Both the position numbers and the translations under genes were made by a program. The notes beneath the pieces were generated by a model. The model made no database searches, was not told the origin of the DNA, and worked only from the letters and a program-made list of their open reading frames with translations. 64,000 nt of DNA, taken from positions 17,099,462 through 17,163,461 of the forward strand of contig OX352763.1 of the NCBI GenBank assembly GCA_947095585.1, read 5' to 3'. Each line of letters opens with the position of its first letter. Position 1 is the stretch's first letter. This DNA is from Nephrocerus scutellatus (taxonomy: Eukaryota > Arthropoda > Insecta > Diptera > Pipunculidae). Shown here piece after piece: positions 46,385 to 59,690 of this stretch.

Positions 46385-48560
46385 CTGATTAACCGTTTGG
46401 ACTATCAAAGTGGGCCAGACGAAGTTTTCTTTCCAAATTATTGATAATCGCTGTGGTGGTAGCCCGCGCTCCGGTCCTAAGAACGTAGATTCTGAACCAG
46501 CCCGCGCCATATTCGTTGCCTGCAACACCCTGGTGACCAGGGACCCAACCGAGTTTTACACTGTTGAGTTCTGCCAGGGATTGCAGTGCATCGTAGCAGC
46601 ATTTAACCGATTTAGAGTCCATTATGCTGGACGATAACGCTTTCAGTGCTGCCTGACTATCTGAAAAATGTATCTCGTAGCGCCTATAATACCCTTACTC
46701 ACTTACTCAGGTTTATCCTAGCGAAGACCTCAATGGCATAAAGCTCCGCTTAAAAGACAGTGGGACTTTTACCCATTGGTATGGAGACTTTGGTGTTGGG
46801 TCCATATACGCCAACTCCAGAAACCATCTTCGATCCGTCTGTGTACCAAATCAGACCTGCAAAACATGTCTCTTTCAGGAATTGAGTCTAGAATATTTAG
46901 GTGTTCCACGTAGTCACCTAGTTTGTACCCATATTCTAGATACACCTTGATAGCGTATCTAGCGGCCGTCTTCCTAATGAAAATTTGCAGGGATGAAAGT
47001 CCTACAACAACTTCTAATGCAGTTGTAGGGCAGGTGCGCATAGCACCCGTTATACCCTGACAGGCAATTATTTGTAGCTTCTGAAGCATAGTTGCCGTTG
47101 TCCGTTCAATAACGTGATGGCATTGATTGCTATCACCGTCATAGTATACATCCAGTGTATCATTTTAGGATTAAGACCCCAAGTTCTGCCGTAGAAGCGT
47201 CTACAGGCCCACAGGCCCACAAGCCCACAGGGCTCTAGTGGGACGTTAAATTGCGGACTTGATATGAGAATTCCAGATAAGCCGTTTATCAAGGACGTTT
47301 ATCTAATGTAGTGCTGTTTAAGATGATAAGTCCCATTTCGGACAATCTACGTTAAGTAAAAGGCACTACAACGGTTTTGCTAGGACTGATTGAAAGTTCT
47401 TCATTACTGCACCATTCTAAAACGTGAAGTAACGCAACTTACATGACATTTTTTATGGTCCTGCTGTACTTACCACTAAGAATAATCGCCAAATCGTCAG
47501 CGTAACCGATGGCAATGAAGCCCGATCTATGTAGATCGGCTAGAAGGTTGTCTATGTCAAGTGACCATAGAAAGGGAGAGAGTACTTTCGGGGAGCCCTT
47601 AGCTGCAGTCACCGACACAGACACTCCCCTTGAGGAGGAAGTAATGACTCGAGTGTCCAGCATGGCCCTTATCCATTGGTTGGTCGAGCCAATGTTATCG
47701 AACGCACCCTCAATGTCAAGGAAAGCACACAGAGCAATTTCCTTCGAGCCCATTCTATCTTTTTAACTAGATGGTGAAGGGCGCCCTCTGTGCTTTTTCC
47801 TTTAATGTATGCGAGCTGACTTGAGTGTAGAGAGTTAGACGTATCTAGCCGAGCTCTGATATGAACATCAATGAGTCTCTCCATAGGCTCACTAGACCTG
47901 GTTTGGGAATGAAGATAACGTTAACCTCCAGGTATACGGAATGTAACCCCAGTTGTGGCTGGCTCTAAATAAATCAATCAACCCCGGCAGGATGAGTTCA
48001 ATTGGGCTCTGTAAGAGCGCTGGAAAAATGCCATCTCCGCCGGGTGCTTTGAATGGTTTGAAGGAGTCTACGGCCCATTTAACTTTAACTGGACTAAATA
48101 TTTTCCACATAAACTATTTACCCTACAGTCAATGAGTGCCCTATCATTAGGAGCATTTGGGAGTGTATGTGAAACATAAGTACACGAACCGGGGAAATTA
48201 ACTTGAAGTAGCGTTCTAATTGTGTCATCACGGTCCGACGTGTAGTAACCATATGTCTTCTTCAGTAAACTTATACAGTTTATCTGATCCTTGTGCTTTG
48301 TGGATTCGGGCCGCTACTGGTATATCAGCAAAGCTTTCACAGCACTTCCTCCATTTGGCTCGTTTGGATCGTGTCAATTCACAGTTATACTCCGTCCCAT
48401 CTCTTCATGCGTTTAGTAGTATTGAAAAGCTTTCTAACTTTCTTCCTAAGTTTGGCAAACCGGTCATTCCACCAGGGAAACTTACGTTTACTCAAACTGG
48501 TTTTGCGAACACAGCTGCCGTATTATGATGTAAATAACATATCATTTAACTGATAAGCTG
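46385..48560 (-). mobile_element. LOA/R1-type LINE, ORF2 with RT and RNase H, longest copy here
   Basis: On the minus strand from about 48520 the order is: FAKLRKKVRKLF (linker after endonuclease), SFKPFKAPGGDGIFPALLQS, then LERLIDVHIR...QLAYIKGKSTEGALHHLV. RT motif A follows (CAFLDIEGAFDNI), then motif C (GYADDLAIIL near 47510). After a connection come LQIIACQGITGAMRTCPTTA and LNILDSIPERDMF. Last is the RNase H domain, ending VKLGWVPGHQGVAGNE near 46500. Frameshifts occur near 47070, 47440, 47760 and 47890. The endonuclease is absent. This order, with RNase H after RT, places it in the RNase H-bearing LINEs (LOA, R1 or I group). Confidence 0.85.
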
Positions 48561-50969
48561 CCTCATCAGGTCTCCTATGGACTTTATACAGCTATAAATC
48601 CACCCTTTGCTATCGAAGCCACCGTTTGTTAGTTACAGCGCAAGATGCACACATATACTCATATAAACATTACGATCTACAATATATAGAGATATGGGGG
48701 GTTATTAATATTATAAGCATGCGGCCTTTCGAAGCAAAAAAGATTAGTATTTAGTTACCATTGTACAAGTTACTTAAATAAAATTCCTAATTGGTAAAGA
48801 TTATTCATTTTAAGCGCAATGTTAATAATAACGACACTTTTTCTCAAATTTGTTTATGTAAATATTGTTTATAAAAAAAATACATAATATAAACAGCGTC
48901 CATTAGATTTGATAAAGAATAATAGGGTGTATTGTTGCACGCGAAAGTAAGAATGAATGAAAGTCACTATAGTTTTGCTCATTGTAGTCTAGTCGGTTAA
49001 CGATATAAATTTGTTATTACTGTAATAGCATAATCAAATGAATCTCTATTGAATCTGCCAAATAGTATTTAGTTTAAATTAATATGTTCTTTAATACCGA
49101 ACGTAACGTTACCTTATTCTGTCTTAACAGAAAGTAAACGAAACAATTATAAAAGAAAATAATAAATAAATATTAAGTACTAATTTTTTTTATGTAATAT
49201 ATCAACGATGCAATATAGTCAATTAAAAACCATAAACAAATTAAATAATCCATCACAATATCTCAATTAGAGTAATATTACAACTCATTATACTAATTGT
49301 ATACTACAGATACAGATGTGAGCATTAACATTAATTAAAACGTTTTATACCTAAAATAAGTTGATGCTGTTGCGAAAAGTAATACAGCATTATTAACAGC
49401 GGCATCAATGACAACAACTCGACTATAACTCACAAAGACTAAATATAAATAATAAGTTGATCCTAAATATACGACAATGTTGTATTAAAGAAAGGATTCT
49501 TTTTTTTTGTCATTTTGATAATTTTTTTGGGTAATTCTAAACAGTGCCTATTGTGATAACTCGTTGCAAATGTAAATATGAATATTATAAAGTATTCTGT
49601 TCTACTACTACTACAACTAATAACTATATGATAAAAATCAATTATATTTATTACGTAAATATTATAATCGATACGTATGATCCAAACATTTTTACTTTGA
49701 TAATTACAATTTTTTTAGAACAAAAGAAACATAAACAAAAGGCTTTTTATTAGAAAAAAAAACAACAATAATTATAAACGAAATTTAACAACAAATGTAA
49801 GCGTTAGTCAATATCTTATATAAATATATTAAAAAATATAAACCTTAGTGTACATATCGATTATGCGTTTAATATTATGCCACCCGGAATAATATGATAA
49901 ATGATGAACCAAAACTGGTAAATTGATCCTAGAAAACATTATTTATATAATTATAACAAAAAAGCAAAAATGTAAGGATATTGTTATTATAATGCATAAT
50001 TAAACTATGACATTGACTTAGAAAAAGGGTGGCAAGAAATATGATCAAAGTAGTTAAATAAAATAAAAGAAATAAATGCTGAGAATAAAGATAACAAAAT
50101 GAAAATGAAAATGGAAAAAAAAAATGTTTTTAATTTTTTAATTATACTGAAGATTTCTGTTGAATTCATTGCTAATCTGTTATGGATTGACCGTACTGGA
50201 ATATGTACCAATGACGTTAGAATATTTTACACGCAGTACCCAGCTACAGCGTTATACGATTACCTCAATAACCGCAGGATTATAGGATGACGCTGCTGCT
50301 AGCCTTCCACATTTTATATGCTTCGCATTAATTGATGTTTTATTTAATGAGTAAGCTTTTGCCAACATCAGGCCAGTCGTATATTGAGCGCAGCACAGCA
50401 TATAGTACCACAGATTTCTAGAGCACACAATGTTAGACTGAATGCCACAAAATCTGAAACTGCGTCATTAAGTATAACATTGTATTCCCTACCTTGACTC
50501 CGCCGTGCTCTCTTTGGGGCTAGCCTTATAGTATGGTCGTCGGCCAGTCTAAATTAGCCGCTAACTGGGGTCAAACAATAATTGACTCAGTGAGCTCTTT
50601 TGTATTCAGTTGGACAATATTTTCAATTATCTATCAATTCAGCAATAAAAATTGTCAAAGTCAACTAACAAAGAGAAGAAAGATATAATAAGTCCAAGGA
50701 ATTTAAGTCTCAGCTAATGGGAGAAATTTTCTTAGTCCTCAATGAGTTAGATTAATGAGATAACGGAGGATACAGAGTGCTAACCAAGACTGTAGAGTCG
50801 TAATTCATTATTTGGTAGGCTGTGAGTGAAATAACCTTTAGTTGATCTGTCACAGCCTTTTGGATGAATGTCCAAATGGCATTCCATAAGCTGACTTTTT
50901 TTAATTCCAAAAACAAATAAACAACCCATAAAAATTAAAAATTTTCAATTCTCTAATAACCAAAAGTAT
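48561..50969. other. AT-rich non-coding stretch
   Basis: Very AT-rich, with many short A and T runs. No domain, repeat pair or RNA-like fold was noticed. Confidence 0.35.
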
Positions 50970-52948
50970 ACTGAATTCCACAACCCGAACCTGATGACGG
51001 TACGAACATACCGAGGTGCCAACGTCGACTCGGACCACTATAGTGGTGTAGTGCTCCGAGCGCGGATTGCATCATCAAGAAATACTGCATCCGCGAATCA
51101 GATTCGAGTCAACACGGCTGCCATTCGCTACGAAGAGACCAGAAACAACTACGGTTAAGCGATAGGACTCGCCCTAAATGCAGTGGGGCTGAGATACCGT
51201 GCGTAGAAGAGAAATGGACACGCCTTAACAATACTGGTTCGATGACGAATGTAAGCTAGCGACTGAACGTCGCAATATACACCGCGTTGCACATACTGCA
51301 AGGACAAAGAGGGTACTCTGATCGCCGATCTCAAAGGCATCTTAGAGCGATGGGAAGAGCACTTTCGTGAGTTGTTTAATGGCCAACTAACTGAGAAATT
51401 GGAGGCTCAACCAATGACCGAAAACCACACTATGCTGCCGCCACCCAGCATAGACGAAGATAGCAGAGCGATAAATCGGCTCAAAAATAATAAGGCCTCG
51501 GGATCTGATGGGATTCCAGTGGAACTGATCAAAATAGGAGGCCCCACATTACATTACACCAAGCAATTCATGAAATTATAGTGCAAGTATGGGAGGAATA
51601 AGCTATGCCAGAAGACTGGCGAAGAGGCATCCTGTGCCCCATACATAAGAAAGGAGATATCACCACCTACTGCAATTATCGTAGTATAACTTTGTTGAGT
51701 ACCGCGTATAAGATTTTCTCCTCTATCCTTCAAGAAAGGATAGCCCCGTACGGTAAAGTCATCATTGTTCATTAACAGTGTGGCTTCATCCCAGTCAAAT
51801 CAACAACTGATCATATTTACACTATTAGGCAGGCGATGAAAAAATGTCTAGAGTTTAAAAACTCACTACACCATCTTTTTATAGACTTTAAAGCCGCCTA
51901 TGATAGCATAGCCAGAGTAGAACTTTATAAAGCCATGACAGAATTCGGCATCTCAAATAAACTGACACGACTATGTAGGTTGACCATGACTAATGTTATA
52001 AGCCAAGTAAAAATATCCGGATCACTATCAAGCCCATTCAACATCTTTAACGGGCTCCGACAAAGGGATGGACTGGCCTGCGTCCCCTTCAACCTGGCGT
52101 TGGAGAAAGTTATCCTAGACTCAGACGTAAAGGTGAGAGGAACAATCCTCCATTCCATTCAGATACTGGCTTACACAGACGATATTGACATCGTTGGTAG
52201 AAACCGAAAAGCTGTACAGGAAGCAGGCGGCACGAAATCTGGGGCTGCACATAAATGAGAGCAAAACAAAGTACATGGTGGTCACATCTGCGAGTAGAAG
52301 ATCCAACATTGGTCCCGCAATTCATATAGTGGAGCGCGAATTTAAAGTAGAGCAATCCTTTAACTATCTTGGGCCAACTGTAGCAGCCGATAACAGCATG
52401 GAATCAGAAATACGCGCACGGTTGCTTAAAGGCAACAAAGCCTACTATATATAGTCTGTCAAAACTATTCTAATCCATGAACTTAACCATAACATCCAAG
52501 CTGCTGGTATATAAGACAATGGTCATACCAGTACTTACATATGGATCCGAGGCTTGAGTGCTTAGCAAAAAGCATTCTGACCTCTTAGCCGCGTTCGAGA
52601 GAAAAGCCTCACGGAGAATTGTTCGCCCCGTAAGTGAGGAAAGACGATTCCGGAGATAAGATCTACGAGCGTTACCGCGATCTCGACATCGTGAAGACAA
52701 TTAAGCTTGGTAGGCTCCGGTGGGCATGAGCGAAGATGATCCTGCTTGGAAAGTCCTTTGCGTTAGGATTTATGAAACACGACAGCGAGGCCGGCCAAGT
52801 CTACGCTGAAAGGATGGCGTAGACCAGGACGCCCAGAGTTTAGGGATGCCAAACTGGATGACATCCGCTCGAAATCGGGACCGGTGGAGACATTTTTTGC
52901 GGGAGGCCAGGACCGGACACCGGTTGTAGAGCCAAATATGATGATGAT
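50970..52948 (+). mobile_element. RTE-A LINE, endonuclease end through RT to 3' terminus (longest copy)
   Basis: It starts in the end of the endonuclease (NPNLMTVRTYRGANVDSDH). It continues through the linker (WFDDECKLATERR), INRLKNNKASGSDGIPVELI, EDWRRGILCPIHKKGDI and RT motif A (HLFIDFKAAYDSIA). Motif B follows (GLRQRDGLACVPFNLALEKV, with RD where GD is usual), then motif C, where AYTDDIDIV replaces AYADD. Next come ESKTKYMVVTSASRRSNIGP and NSMESEIRARLLKGNKAYY. Last are the tail and the terminus aatatgatgatga at 52936-52948. Stops at about 51581 and 51772 and frameshifts near 52250 and 52455 make it inactive. Satellite 1 begins immediately after. Confidence 0.88.
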
Positions 52949-53045
52949 TGTCACCGGAAATACATGGACATGTGTGCATGTGAGAAAAGTTTCAATAGTT
53001 TCGGGCTTTGGGAAGTGGGTCAAAAATTGATCAGAATATTCCACA
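52949..53045 (+). repeat. Satellite 1, single partial monomer
   Basis: Shares, in opposite orientation, the edge of the 17.57-kb copy: ttgtcaccggaaataca, acatgtgtgcatg, and gggaagtgggtcaaaaattg. A short gacagacagacaaaca tract follows at 53068, in the place where the other copy has its GGTC microsatellite. Confidence 0.75.
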
Positions 53046-53079
53046 ACAAAAAAGGACAGACAGACAAACAAAAGTACAG

Positions 53080-55413
53080 TGTGACATGACGCGTTGTCGT
53101 GGTTATGCATCCTGATTCAAAATGTCTTGCGCAGTTTTAATAGTTTCTTAATTTAATTCTTTACTTTCTTTTTTAGGAAACAAGAATCTTGAATGTTTTT
53201 GACAATGAGAGCGGTTGCTAAAGTTCATTATTATGGGTATCTTAAGGAATGAGAGAACTCAGTTAAGGGTTTTGTTCGGTCTTGACATAAGAATAAGCCC
53301 GCTTTTGCCCATTATAGTTGAGGCTTTAGCTTCTTTCGAAAGGAAGGTCTAAAATACAAATTCGTTTGTGAGAACTGTACGATATACACAGCTATGCTGC
53401 GATGCGCAATGCAGCAATAAGTTAAATAGGCTACGGTAGGCTAGGACGGAAAAGGCAGACGTAGCCTGCTAAGTCCAGATATCCAAAGCTTGGACATGTC
53501 TATAAGCAAATATTTTTTGAAAGACAAGAAACAGAAAGTTGCGGGTTCGTAGATTTATGAGACAGAAAGACAGAGGACGGCAGCTTAACCAAGATGCACA
53601 AAGCTTGGACATTACAATAAGTATACATTTTTATGGAAAATAAGAGCAACACAATTGATTGCAATTTCTTTAAGAAAATTGTCTAACTCAGCTACTAGCA
53701 AAATACCTTAAGCATGCCATCTATACCTTATCATTTTCGGAATATAACTCAAATTTTAAAAGGAAATTAGAAAGTAGTGTAGACTGTAAAAAATGTGTAG
53801 CTTAAAATAAAGGGATAGAACTTTCTATAACTCCCATATACATTTTTTCATAGCACAATCTTTTTAATAGCTTCTTGAAATATGGACACAAACTACTTTG
53901 TTATGTTACAAAGACATAGATTTATTTTTGGATTGCGAATAGTTCTTACTTTATCTGCTACATTTTTTTTATTATTAGTCAGTCAGTCAATCATTCAGTT
54001 CTTCTTAATTTTGTTTAAACCATTGATGTTAGTTGAAAAATGAGAACAAAAAGCTAGATTGAAAGATTTGGTCCTTGTGCTATGTATGCTATACGCAATA
54101 TTATAATGCTGTATATGATATTCATGCACCCAACTTCGATGCTGTGTATAATTTTTATTTTTCCTTTTTGTTCCCCACTTTTCACATGGCAGCAGGAACA
54201 ATGTCATGAGACACATTACGTATGAGCTGTACATTTTGGGAGATTGAAAAATCTTAACACAGCGCACAGGATATAAAGTAAAAAAATGACAATAAAGAAG
54301 CACTACTACGTAATGCTCGCAGGGTCGAAAGGATTATGTCACGTTTAGCGCACTTCTTTGCAACGGCACGATGCAATAGTCCAAAAGTGCAACGTTTTCA
54401 GATGTTATCGCCGCATTCACACTGGGCTATAAAATGTGTGCGCGAATTTTTGTGGGTAGTAAAAATAGAAGGAAAAAAATATCCTTTGGCGTCGTAGGTT
54501 TTTTCTTTTTCTCAATGTTGGTCACAATCGCATAGATACTCGTCTTTATGTATGTACATTTTATGTATATGACATATATAAATGCTGTGAGTGCCCTTCA
54601 GTTCGCGTGTGACACAGCGGAATTTGCCAAAAGAAGCTACAGTGAGTAAGTGTGCACTGTATAACTTGAAGATCAAATCGCATGGACGCGGTCTCATCTG
54701 GGCGCAATATGATTTTTATAGCTCGCAATGGCCGGGCACATTGTGCACTATATTCATGTCGTATTACTGTTGCTGTTAAATTTTTTTTCTTCAAATGATC
54801 AGATACGCTATATTGTATTGTGTGCATTTGGATGTATTACGTTTGCTGTATGACATAGCAGCAGCATATAAAGCTGTGTGCACCCCACGAAAGAATGCAT
54901 TCTCACTTCCATTTTTGGATGTGCTATGGAAAGATATATAAAGTGGAAAAGTTGAATTTGACATAAATGAAAATTTACTGCAGATTCCTGGATTTTTCGC
55001 GATTTGCGAATTTATGTGAACTATTTCGATGTGTTTTCGCTGTTGACAAGTCAGAGGAATAGATTTTTTTCTCCATGCAAAGCACAACTTAGTATTAGAA
55101 GAATGGACAAATTGAATGTTCAAAATTTAGGAGAAGGAAGGAATAGTTTTTTGTACATGAGTATAACGTACGTAAGTATTCTCTTTGTATTTTAATACAA
55201 AAAAGTCACTAGTGCGGCACATTATTTAGGGGAAAGTGTGAAATGATTTCATCATTTACTGGTAGTTTATTTAAGATACCCAAATATTTTATTTTTACTG
55301 GGTCATGGTTGATTTGATTTTACCTTGAGCTACGACAAATGTAAAATCTTTGTTTTTATATATTTACATAAACTCGCGCATGAACGAAAGTTGGTTGAAT
55401 ATCTACGTGTATA
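53080..55413. other. AT-rich non-coding stretch
   Basis: At 54426-54440 there is a TATA-like ggctataaaatg within the only GC-richer block. No initiator or coding exon could be matched to it. Nothing else stands out. Confidence 0.3.
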
Positions 55414-55525
55414 CAGGGTGTATCCGTTAAGATGGCAAATACTTAAAGCGATGATTCCTTGGTTAGTTTCGTGAAAAAAATCGTATGAATTTTCTGTTTA
55501 TCGTCTATTTTCAACCCCTGCGGTG
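55414..55525 (+). repeat. Dispersed repeat D, copy 2
   Basis: Same landmarks as 37013-37120. The start here reads tatacagggtgtatccg. The two copies differ by scattered substitutions and a small insertion after cgtat. Confidence 0.7.
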
Positions 55526-55774
55526 CACATAGCGTCTTAATGCGAAGAGACGTACTTTTGACCTTACGTCATCTTACACCATGTACCACTTGAACGCATC
55601 TAGCTACAAGGTCACTGTTGGTCTTTTTGGAAAGAAAATGAAATTCTTAAGGTCAAACAATGGACATTTTTAAAATTCCTAAAACCATACCGATATGAAC
55701 GTCATCAATTTCATTTTATATACGACATTTTTGTAAATGAAAGGCGCGGTGAGGAGGAGAAAATTAAGTACGGT

Positions 55775-55925
55775 ATAGTCTTTTCAGGGTCCTCTGGGGG
55801 TCCTTTGGAAGCCTTTAGGGGTCTTTTTAAGCATTTTTGACAATTTTGAAGTGTTTTTTGGGGTTATTTTGAGGAGTCTTTTAGGTGTCTTTTGAGGCTC
55901 TTTAGGGGGTCTTTTGAGGGTCGCA
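55775..55925 (+). repeat. Degenerate GGTCTTTTG-type repeat
   Basis: A run of variants of gggtctttt and gaggtcttttg with irregular spacing. It is the plus-strand counterpart of 27525-27640. Confidence 0.65.
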
Positions 55926-56092
55926 AAATTTTAAATTTTTTGAGCAAGTTTCCGAATTTTTCTTATCGTATAAACCTTACTCAGACTATGACGAAGATTT
56001 TAAAATAAAAACGAACTAAATGGGCCCAGCCGTTCTCAAGTGATGCGGTTACCAACGAACGACATTTCGTTTTTATTTATATAAGATTAAGT

Positions 56093-56195
56093 CCCTTCCA
56101 TTTGTATCCAAAAATAAAAATGCGCAACACAAATGGTCGCGAGTAACTAGGTCTTGGACCGCAATGGTCTACCGCGCCGAATATTAGTATTATTA
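56093..56195 (+). mobile_element. tRNA-derived SINE, 3' half
   Basis: Starts at gtcccttccatttgtatcc and runs through aacacaaatggtcgcgagta, ctaggtcttggaccgcaatg and gtctaccgcgccgaatatta, with a short TTA-like tail. The tRNA head is absent. It sits between the GGTC-type repeat and satellite 2. Confidence 0.8.
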
Positions 56196-56204
56196 CTTAA
56201 TTTG

Positions 56205-56690
56205 ACTGTTCCTGTCTGTCGGTTTTTTCGACCAACTTCTTTGAGGTCCTTTTTAACTACCTTTCACACAAACTAGAGAGCTGAGATTTTTTAAGCAGCT
56301 CATTGTTAAGGGCCATTTCCGAGATCTCGCGTATGACGAGAGTCGCATGTGATGTGTGGAAAATGGCTTCATCTTTGGACCTGCCTGTTTTTTAACCACC
56401 TTCCACACGTGCAGACTGTTGAAATTTTGTGACTAGCTTGACCTCAGTGGGCGTTCCTAATATCCCGTTTATGACTCGTGTCACAATTCGCGTGCGATGC
56501 GTGGAAAATGGGTTAATATTTGAAATAGGCCGAAATCTGGTCGACTATTTGGGGGTCCTTTTTACCCACCTTTCACACGATCTAGAGAGCTGAAATTTTG
56601 TGAGCAACTCAGTGTTTAGGGCCGTTTCTGAGATCCCGCGTGCGGTGCGTGGAAAAATGGGTTTACTGTGAAATAGGCCTCACCTCAAAA
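56205..56690 (+). repeat. Satellite 2 array, about three units of 130-155 bp
   Basis: Each unit has the order: gaccaacttctttgaggtcc or variant; ttttaaccacctttcacacg; actagagagctgaaatttt; gtgagcaactcagtgtt; agggccgtttccgagatc; ccgcgtatgacgagtgt-like; gatgcgtggaaaatgggtt; and a gaaataggcc edge. Units start near 56230, 56383 and 56531. It matches 30775-31020 in inverted orientation. Confidence 0.8.
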
Positions 56691-58571
56691 ACAGATAATT
56701 TGTCAGTCATTACCAAATAATACAATGTAAAAATAAAAGAATTATGTGGCGTGTGGCGTGTGACGTGTGTTGATGTATACATAAAAGTTTGTACCCGAAA
56801 AACCAAGTTTTTTTTAAAATTTACTTGTTATTTGTATAGATATAAACACTGAGAACAACATGAAACGTTTTTATGTTTTATGTACACCTTTGAGATTTTT
56901 AAAATTTTTGAAATGACAGCACTGGTGCCAATATTATTTCTCGCTCAGCAAATACGTAAAACTCCTGTTCATATGAAATTTTCAATATAAAGTTTTGAAG
57001 TTTTCCATTGTACACCTCTTATTGAATCACCCTTTGTTTTTCTCTATTAACAAATGATAAAAAGGCATTGATTAAGCTCAAGAAAATTAATCGCAGTGGC
57101 ACTTATCAACCGGCGTGGTTGATGATCGACCCACTCTGCTGCTATCGTAAAACTACATTACAATCTGAACAAAAATGCTTATCGCAAAAAGTTACCAGTA
57201 AAAAATGGTTTTTTGCCAACTTCAAATTCAACTGTTATTTAAAACTGCACCCGCAGCGATAAGAAAAACATTTTAAAAGAAAGGCATTATAACATTATCT
57301 GCTCTGCTCGGCGGGCCACTCGTTCATACAAATATTTGAATATTTCTCGTGTATATCATGTAGGTAAAAATAGGTTTTGGTTGACTCAAAAGAAAAAAAA
57401 ATTTATCGCAAAATACACCAATCGCGAATTCTTTTGTTCTTTGTGGTTGCGCATTCTGCTTTTCTAGCTGATTGCTTAAGCACACTTGGAAAAGAAGAAA
57501 GAAAGCCAACACCAAAGGAACACAACTCCTGCTCTTGTAGTTACTCGCTTGCAATACCCACATACACCTAGCTACGAGCTCGCATGGATTTTTTGTAGAT
57601 TCTGTATTTCCTTCCTACATCCGGGAGAGAGAGAAAGCTGGAACGCAATATAAAAGTTTGGTTTTCCATCTACAACGAATTCATATTCATTTAACATTTT
57701 AATGAAATTTCTTAATTATACTTGATTAACATGAAAAAGATAATCCTATCTCGGTGGTAATTAAGTGTGTCTACCTTTATCCGCACTTTGTGTGTGTTCA
57801 GTAAACTACGTTTGAAAAAAAATTACGTGACTAAATTGCAAAGTTTTACCAGGTTCCGCTGTATACACCTGAAAACATAGAACCACAAAGCACACACATA
57901 CACACACAGGTGCGTAATGCAAAGTCCTTACTATGCCGCCGTAGAGGCAGTAGCAGATTCCATAGATACGGAATTTGCTTGTTACTCCAGCCAAAATACA
58001 AACTTTTCCAGATGCAAAACAGAATATTCATAAAGTTACCCCTATTTCTGTCAAAGAACGACAGTCTCTCGATGCTGGATGTAGTGGCAAAAGTTTAAAA
58101 AGGATGGCAAATTTATTTAAGGCTTTAATGAAATTTGTCAATTTTTTTTTTCATTTCTCCCTAGCGTTGTTTTCGAATTTGTTTGTTTGTTCCTCTGGGC
58201 ACGGCATCTAGACTTTTCAGTGCATGCCTCAAGCCTCCAATACAGTGGCAATCTCGAAATTCCAATGCGGATAAATTTCTTTTTATTTACCAAACAAATA
58301 CATTTGTCTGCTAGTTACTCAAACACAACTAAAAACTAGCAGTAACAGAAAAATAATCCGGAAATGCTTCTGTGCTGCGGATCAAATACGAGTAATTTAC
58401 TTAAAAATTTTAGTTTTTTAATTATTTTTTGTTACAGAAGAGTGTTTTGCATTTTAATGTGAGGAACGGCTTCGACAGGTCACGTAAGCTAAATATCAAA
58501 GTTCAGTTACAACGGTCAGATATGCAAATGCAATATTTCTGGTGCCAAAAGGCACTACAACTTAAGGCTGG
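56691..58571. other. AT-rich non-coding stretch
   Basis: Frames are short and domain-free. A repeated cacaca run lies at 57893-57908. Confidence 0.35.
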
Positions 58572-58745
58572 ATCCGAACGGCGAATTGAGAAGCGTTCCG
58601 TGATAAGTTATTACTCTCGGAACGTTTGTCATCCATTCGCGAGAGGTAGGACACTGTGAAAAATATTTTTGATGTTACTGGGATTCGAACCACGAACCTC
58701 CTGCTCAGTGGCCATGCGCACTTCCATTGACCCACGGCGCCCACA
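58572..58745 (-). mobile_element. tRNA-derived SINE, 5' half, minus orientation
   Basis: Reading in reverse complement from 58743, the head is tgggcgccgtgggtcaatgg, then cactgagcaggaggttcgtg and a perfect B box (ggttcgaatcc). The body follows to ttctcaattcgccgttcgga, where it stops at about 58572. It directly abuts the plus-strand RTE-A endonuclease fragment. Confidence 0.85.
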
Positions 58746-59690
58746 GCAACTAGCCGATACCCTGTCCAAAAATAATGCTGGCATAACAGCAATTCAGGAG
58801 ATTCGGTGGTCGCGGTGTCTTACAAAAATAAGAATATGACATATATTACGGCTGTCGTGCAAGACATCATGTATTCGGGTTTGGGGTTTTTAATCAGCAA
58901 AAGAATGAAGCCCACCGGTATTAGCTTTAAATCAATAAATGAATGCGGGGTAGATTTAAAAACATAAGACTCATATACGTTTACGCACCTACAGAGGACT
59001 TCTCAGATGATAAAAAAAAATAATTCTTTGGATCAGTCGTACGAGTGCTCGTACTCCATGCCTGTACTGAGTATGATGTAAAAATCAATCAGGCAGTACA
59101 TTGGCACCCATAGCTTACAGGAGAACACTAATGACAATGGACAACGAGTCATAGAGTTGCCAACAAGCAATAATTTGGTCGTTGGGAGTACAATATTTAC
59201 GCGTAAAAATATCCACAAAGCCAACTGGTATCTTATGATGGAGCCACTCACAACCAGATAGACTACAGGTTGATTGACCACCGCCACGACCCAAACTTTA
59301 TGACGGTACGAATGCCGAGTGTTGAGAGCATCATCACGAAAGACTGCATCCGCGATTCAAGTCAACACGGCTGCATTTCGCAACGGATAGACCAAAAACA
59401 ACTACAGTTAAGCGATAAGACTCGCCCTAGATGCAGGGACAGTAAGTCCTGGGGTTGAGATGTCGCGCGTAGAAGAGAAATTGACACGCCTTAAGAATAC
59501 AGTCATTGGCATTGCTGACTCCATCTTAGGCAGGAATCGTAGGGATCTAAACGACTGGTTCGATGACGAATGTAAGCTAGCGACTGAACGTAAGAATGTT
59601 GCGTACAATCTCATAGAACGCGAGCACGCGAAGATGAATATAACGAGCACAGAAGATATGAAAAAACTGCAAAATTTGTGAACTTTTTGA
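58746..59690 (+). mobile_element. RTE-A LINE, endonuclease domain and linker
   Basis: It begins with the endonuclease N-terminal landmark (NAGITAIQEIRW, with the catalytic Glu of the QEIRW motif). It continues with a damaged second block (RHHVFGFGV-like), VYAPTED-like near 58980, and a region lacking the GDMNAKIG motif. A segment at 59100 (RQYIGTHS-like) and the linker follow. The cleanest stretch is 59460-59681: VEEKLTRLKNTVIGIADSIL, GRNRRDLNDWFDDECKLATE. RT sequence is absent after 59690. Many small deletions. Confidence 0.8.

Noticed and set aside
54426..54440. A TATA-box promoter
   Set aside because: There is a good TATA-like word but no initiator at the right distance and no coding exon downstream.
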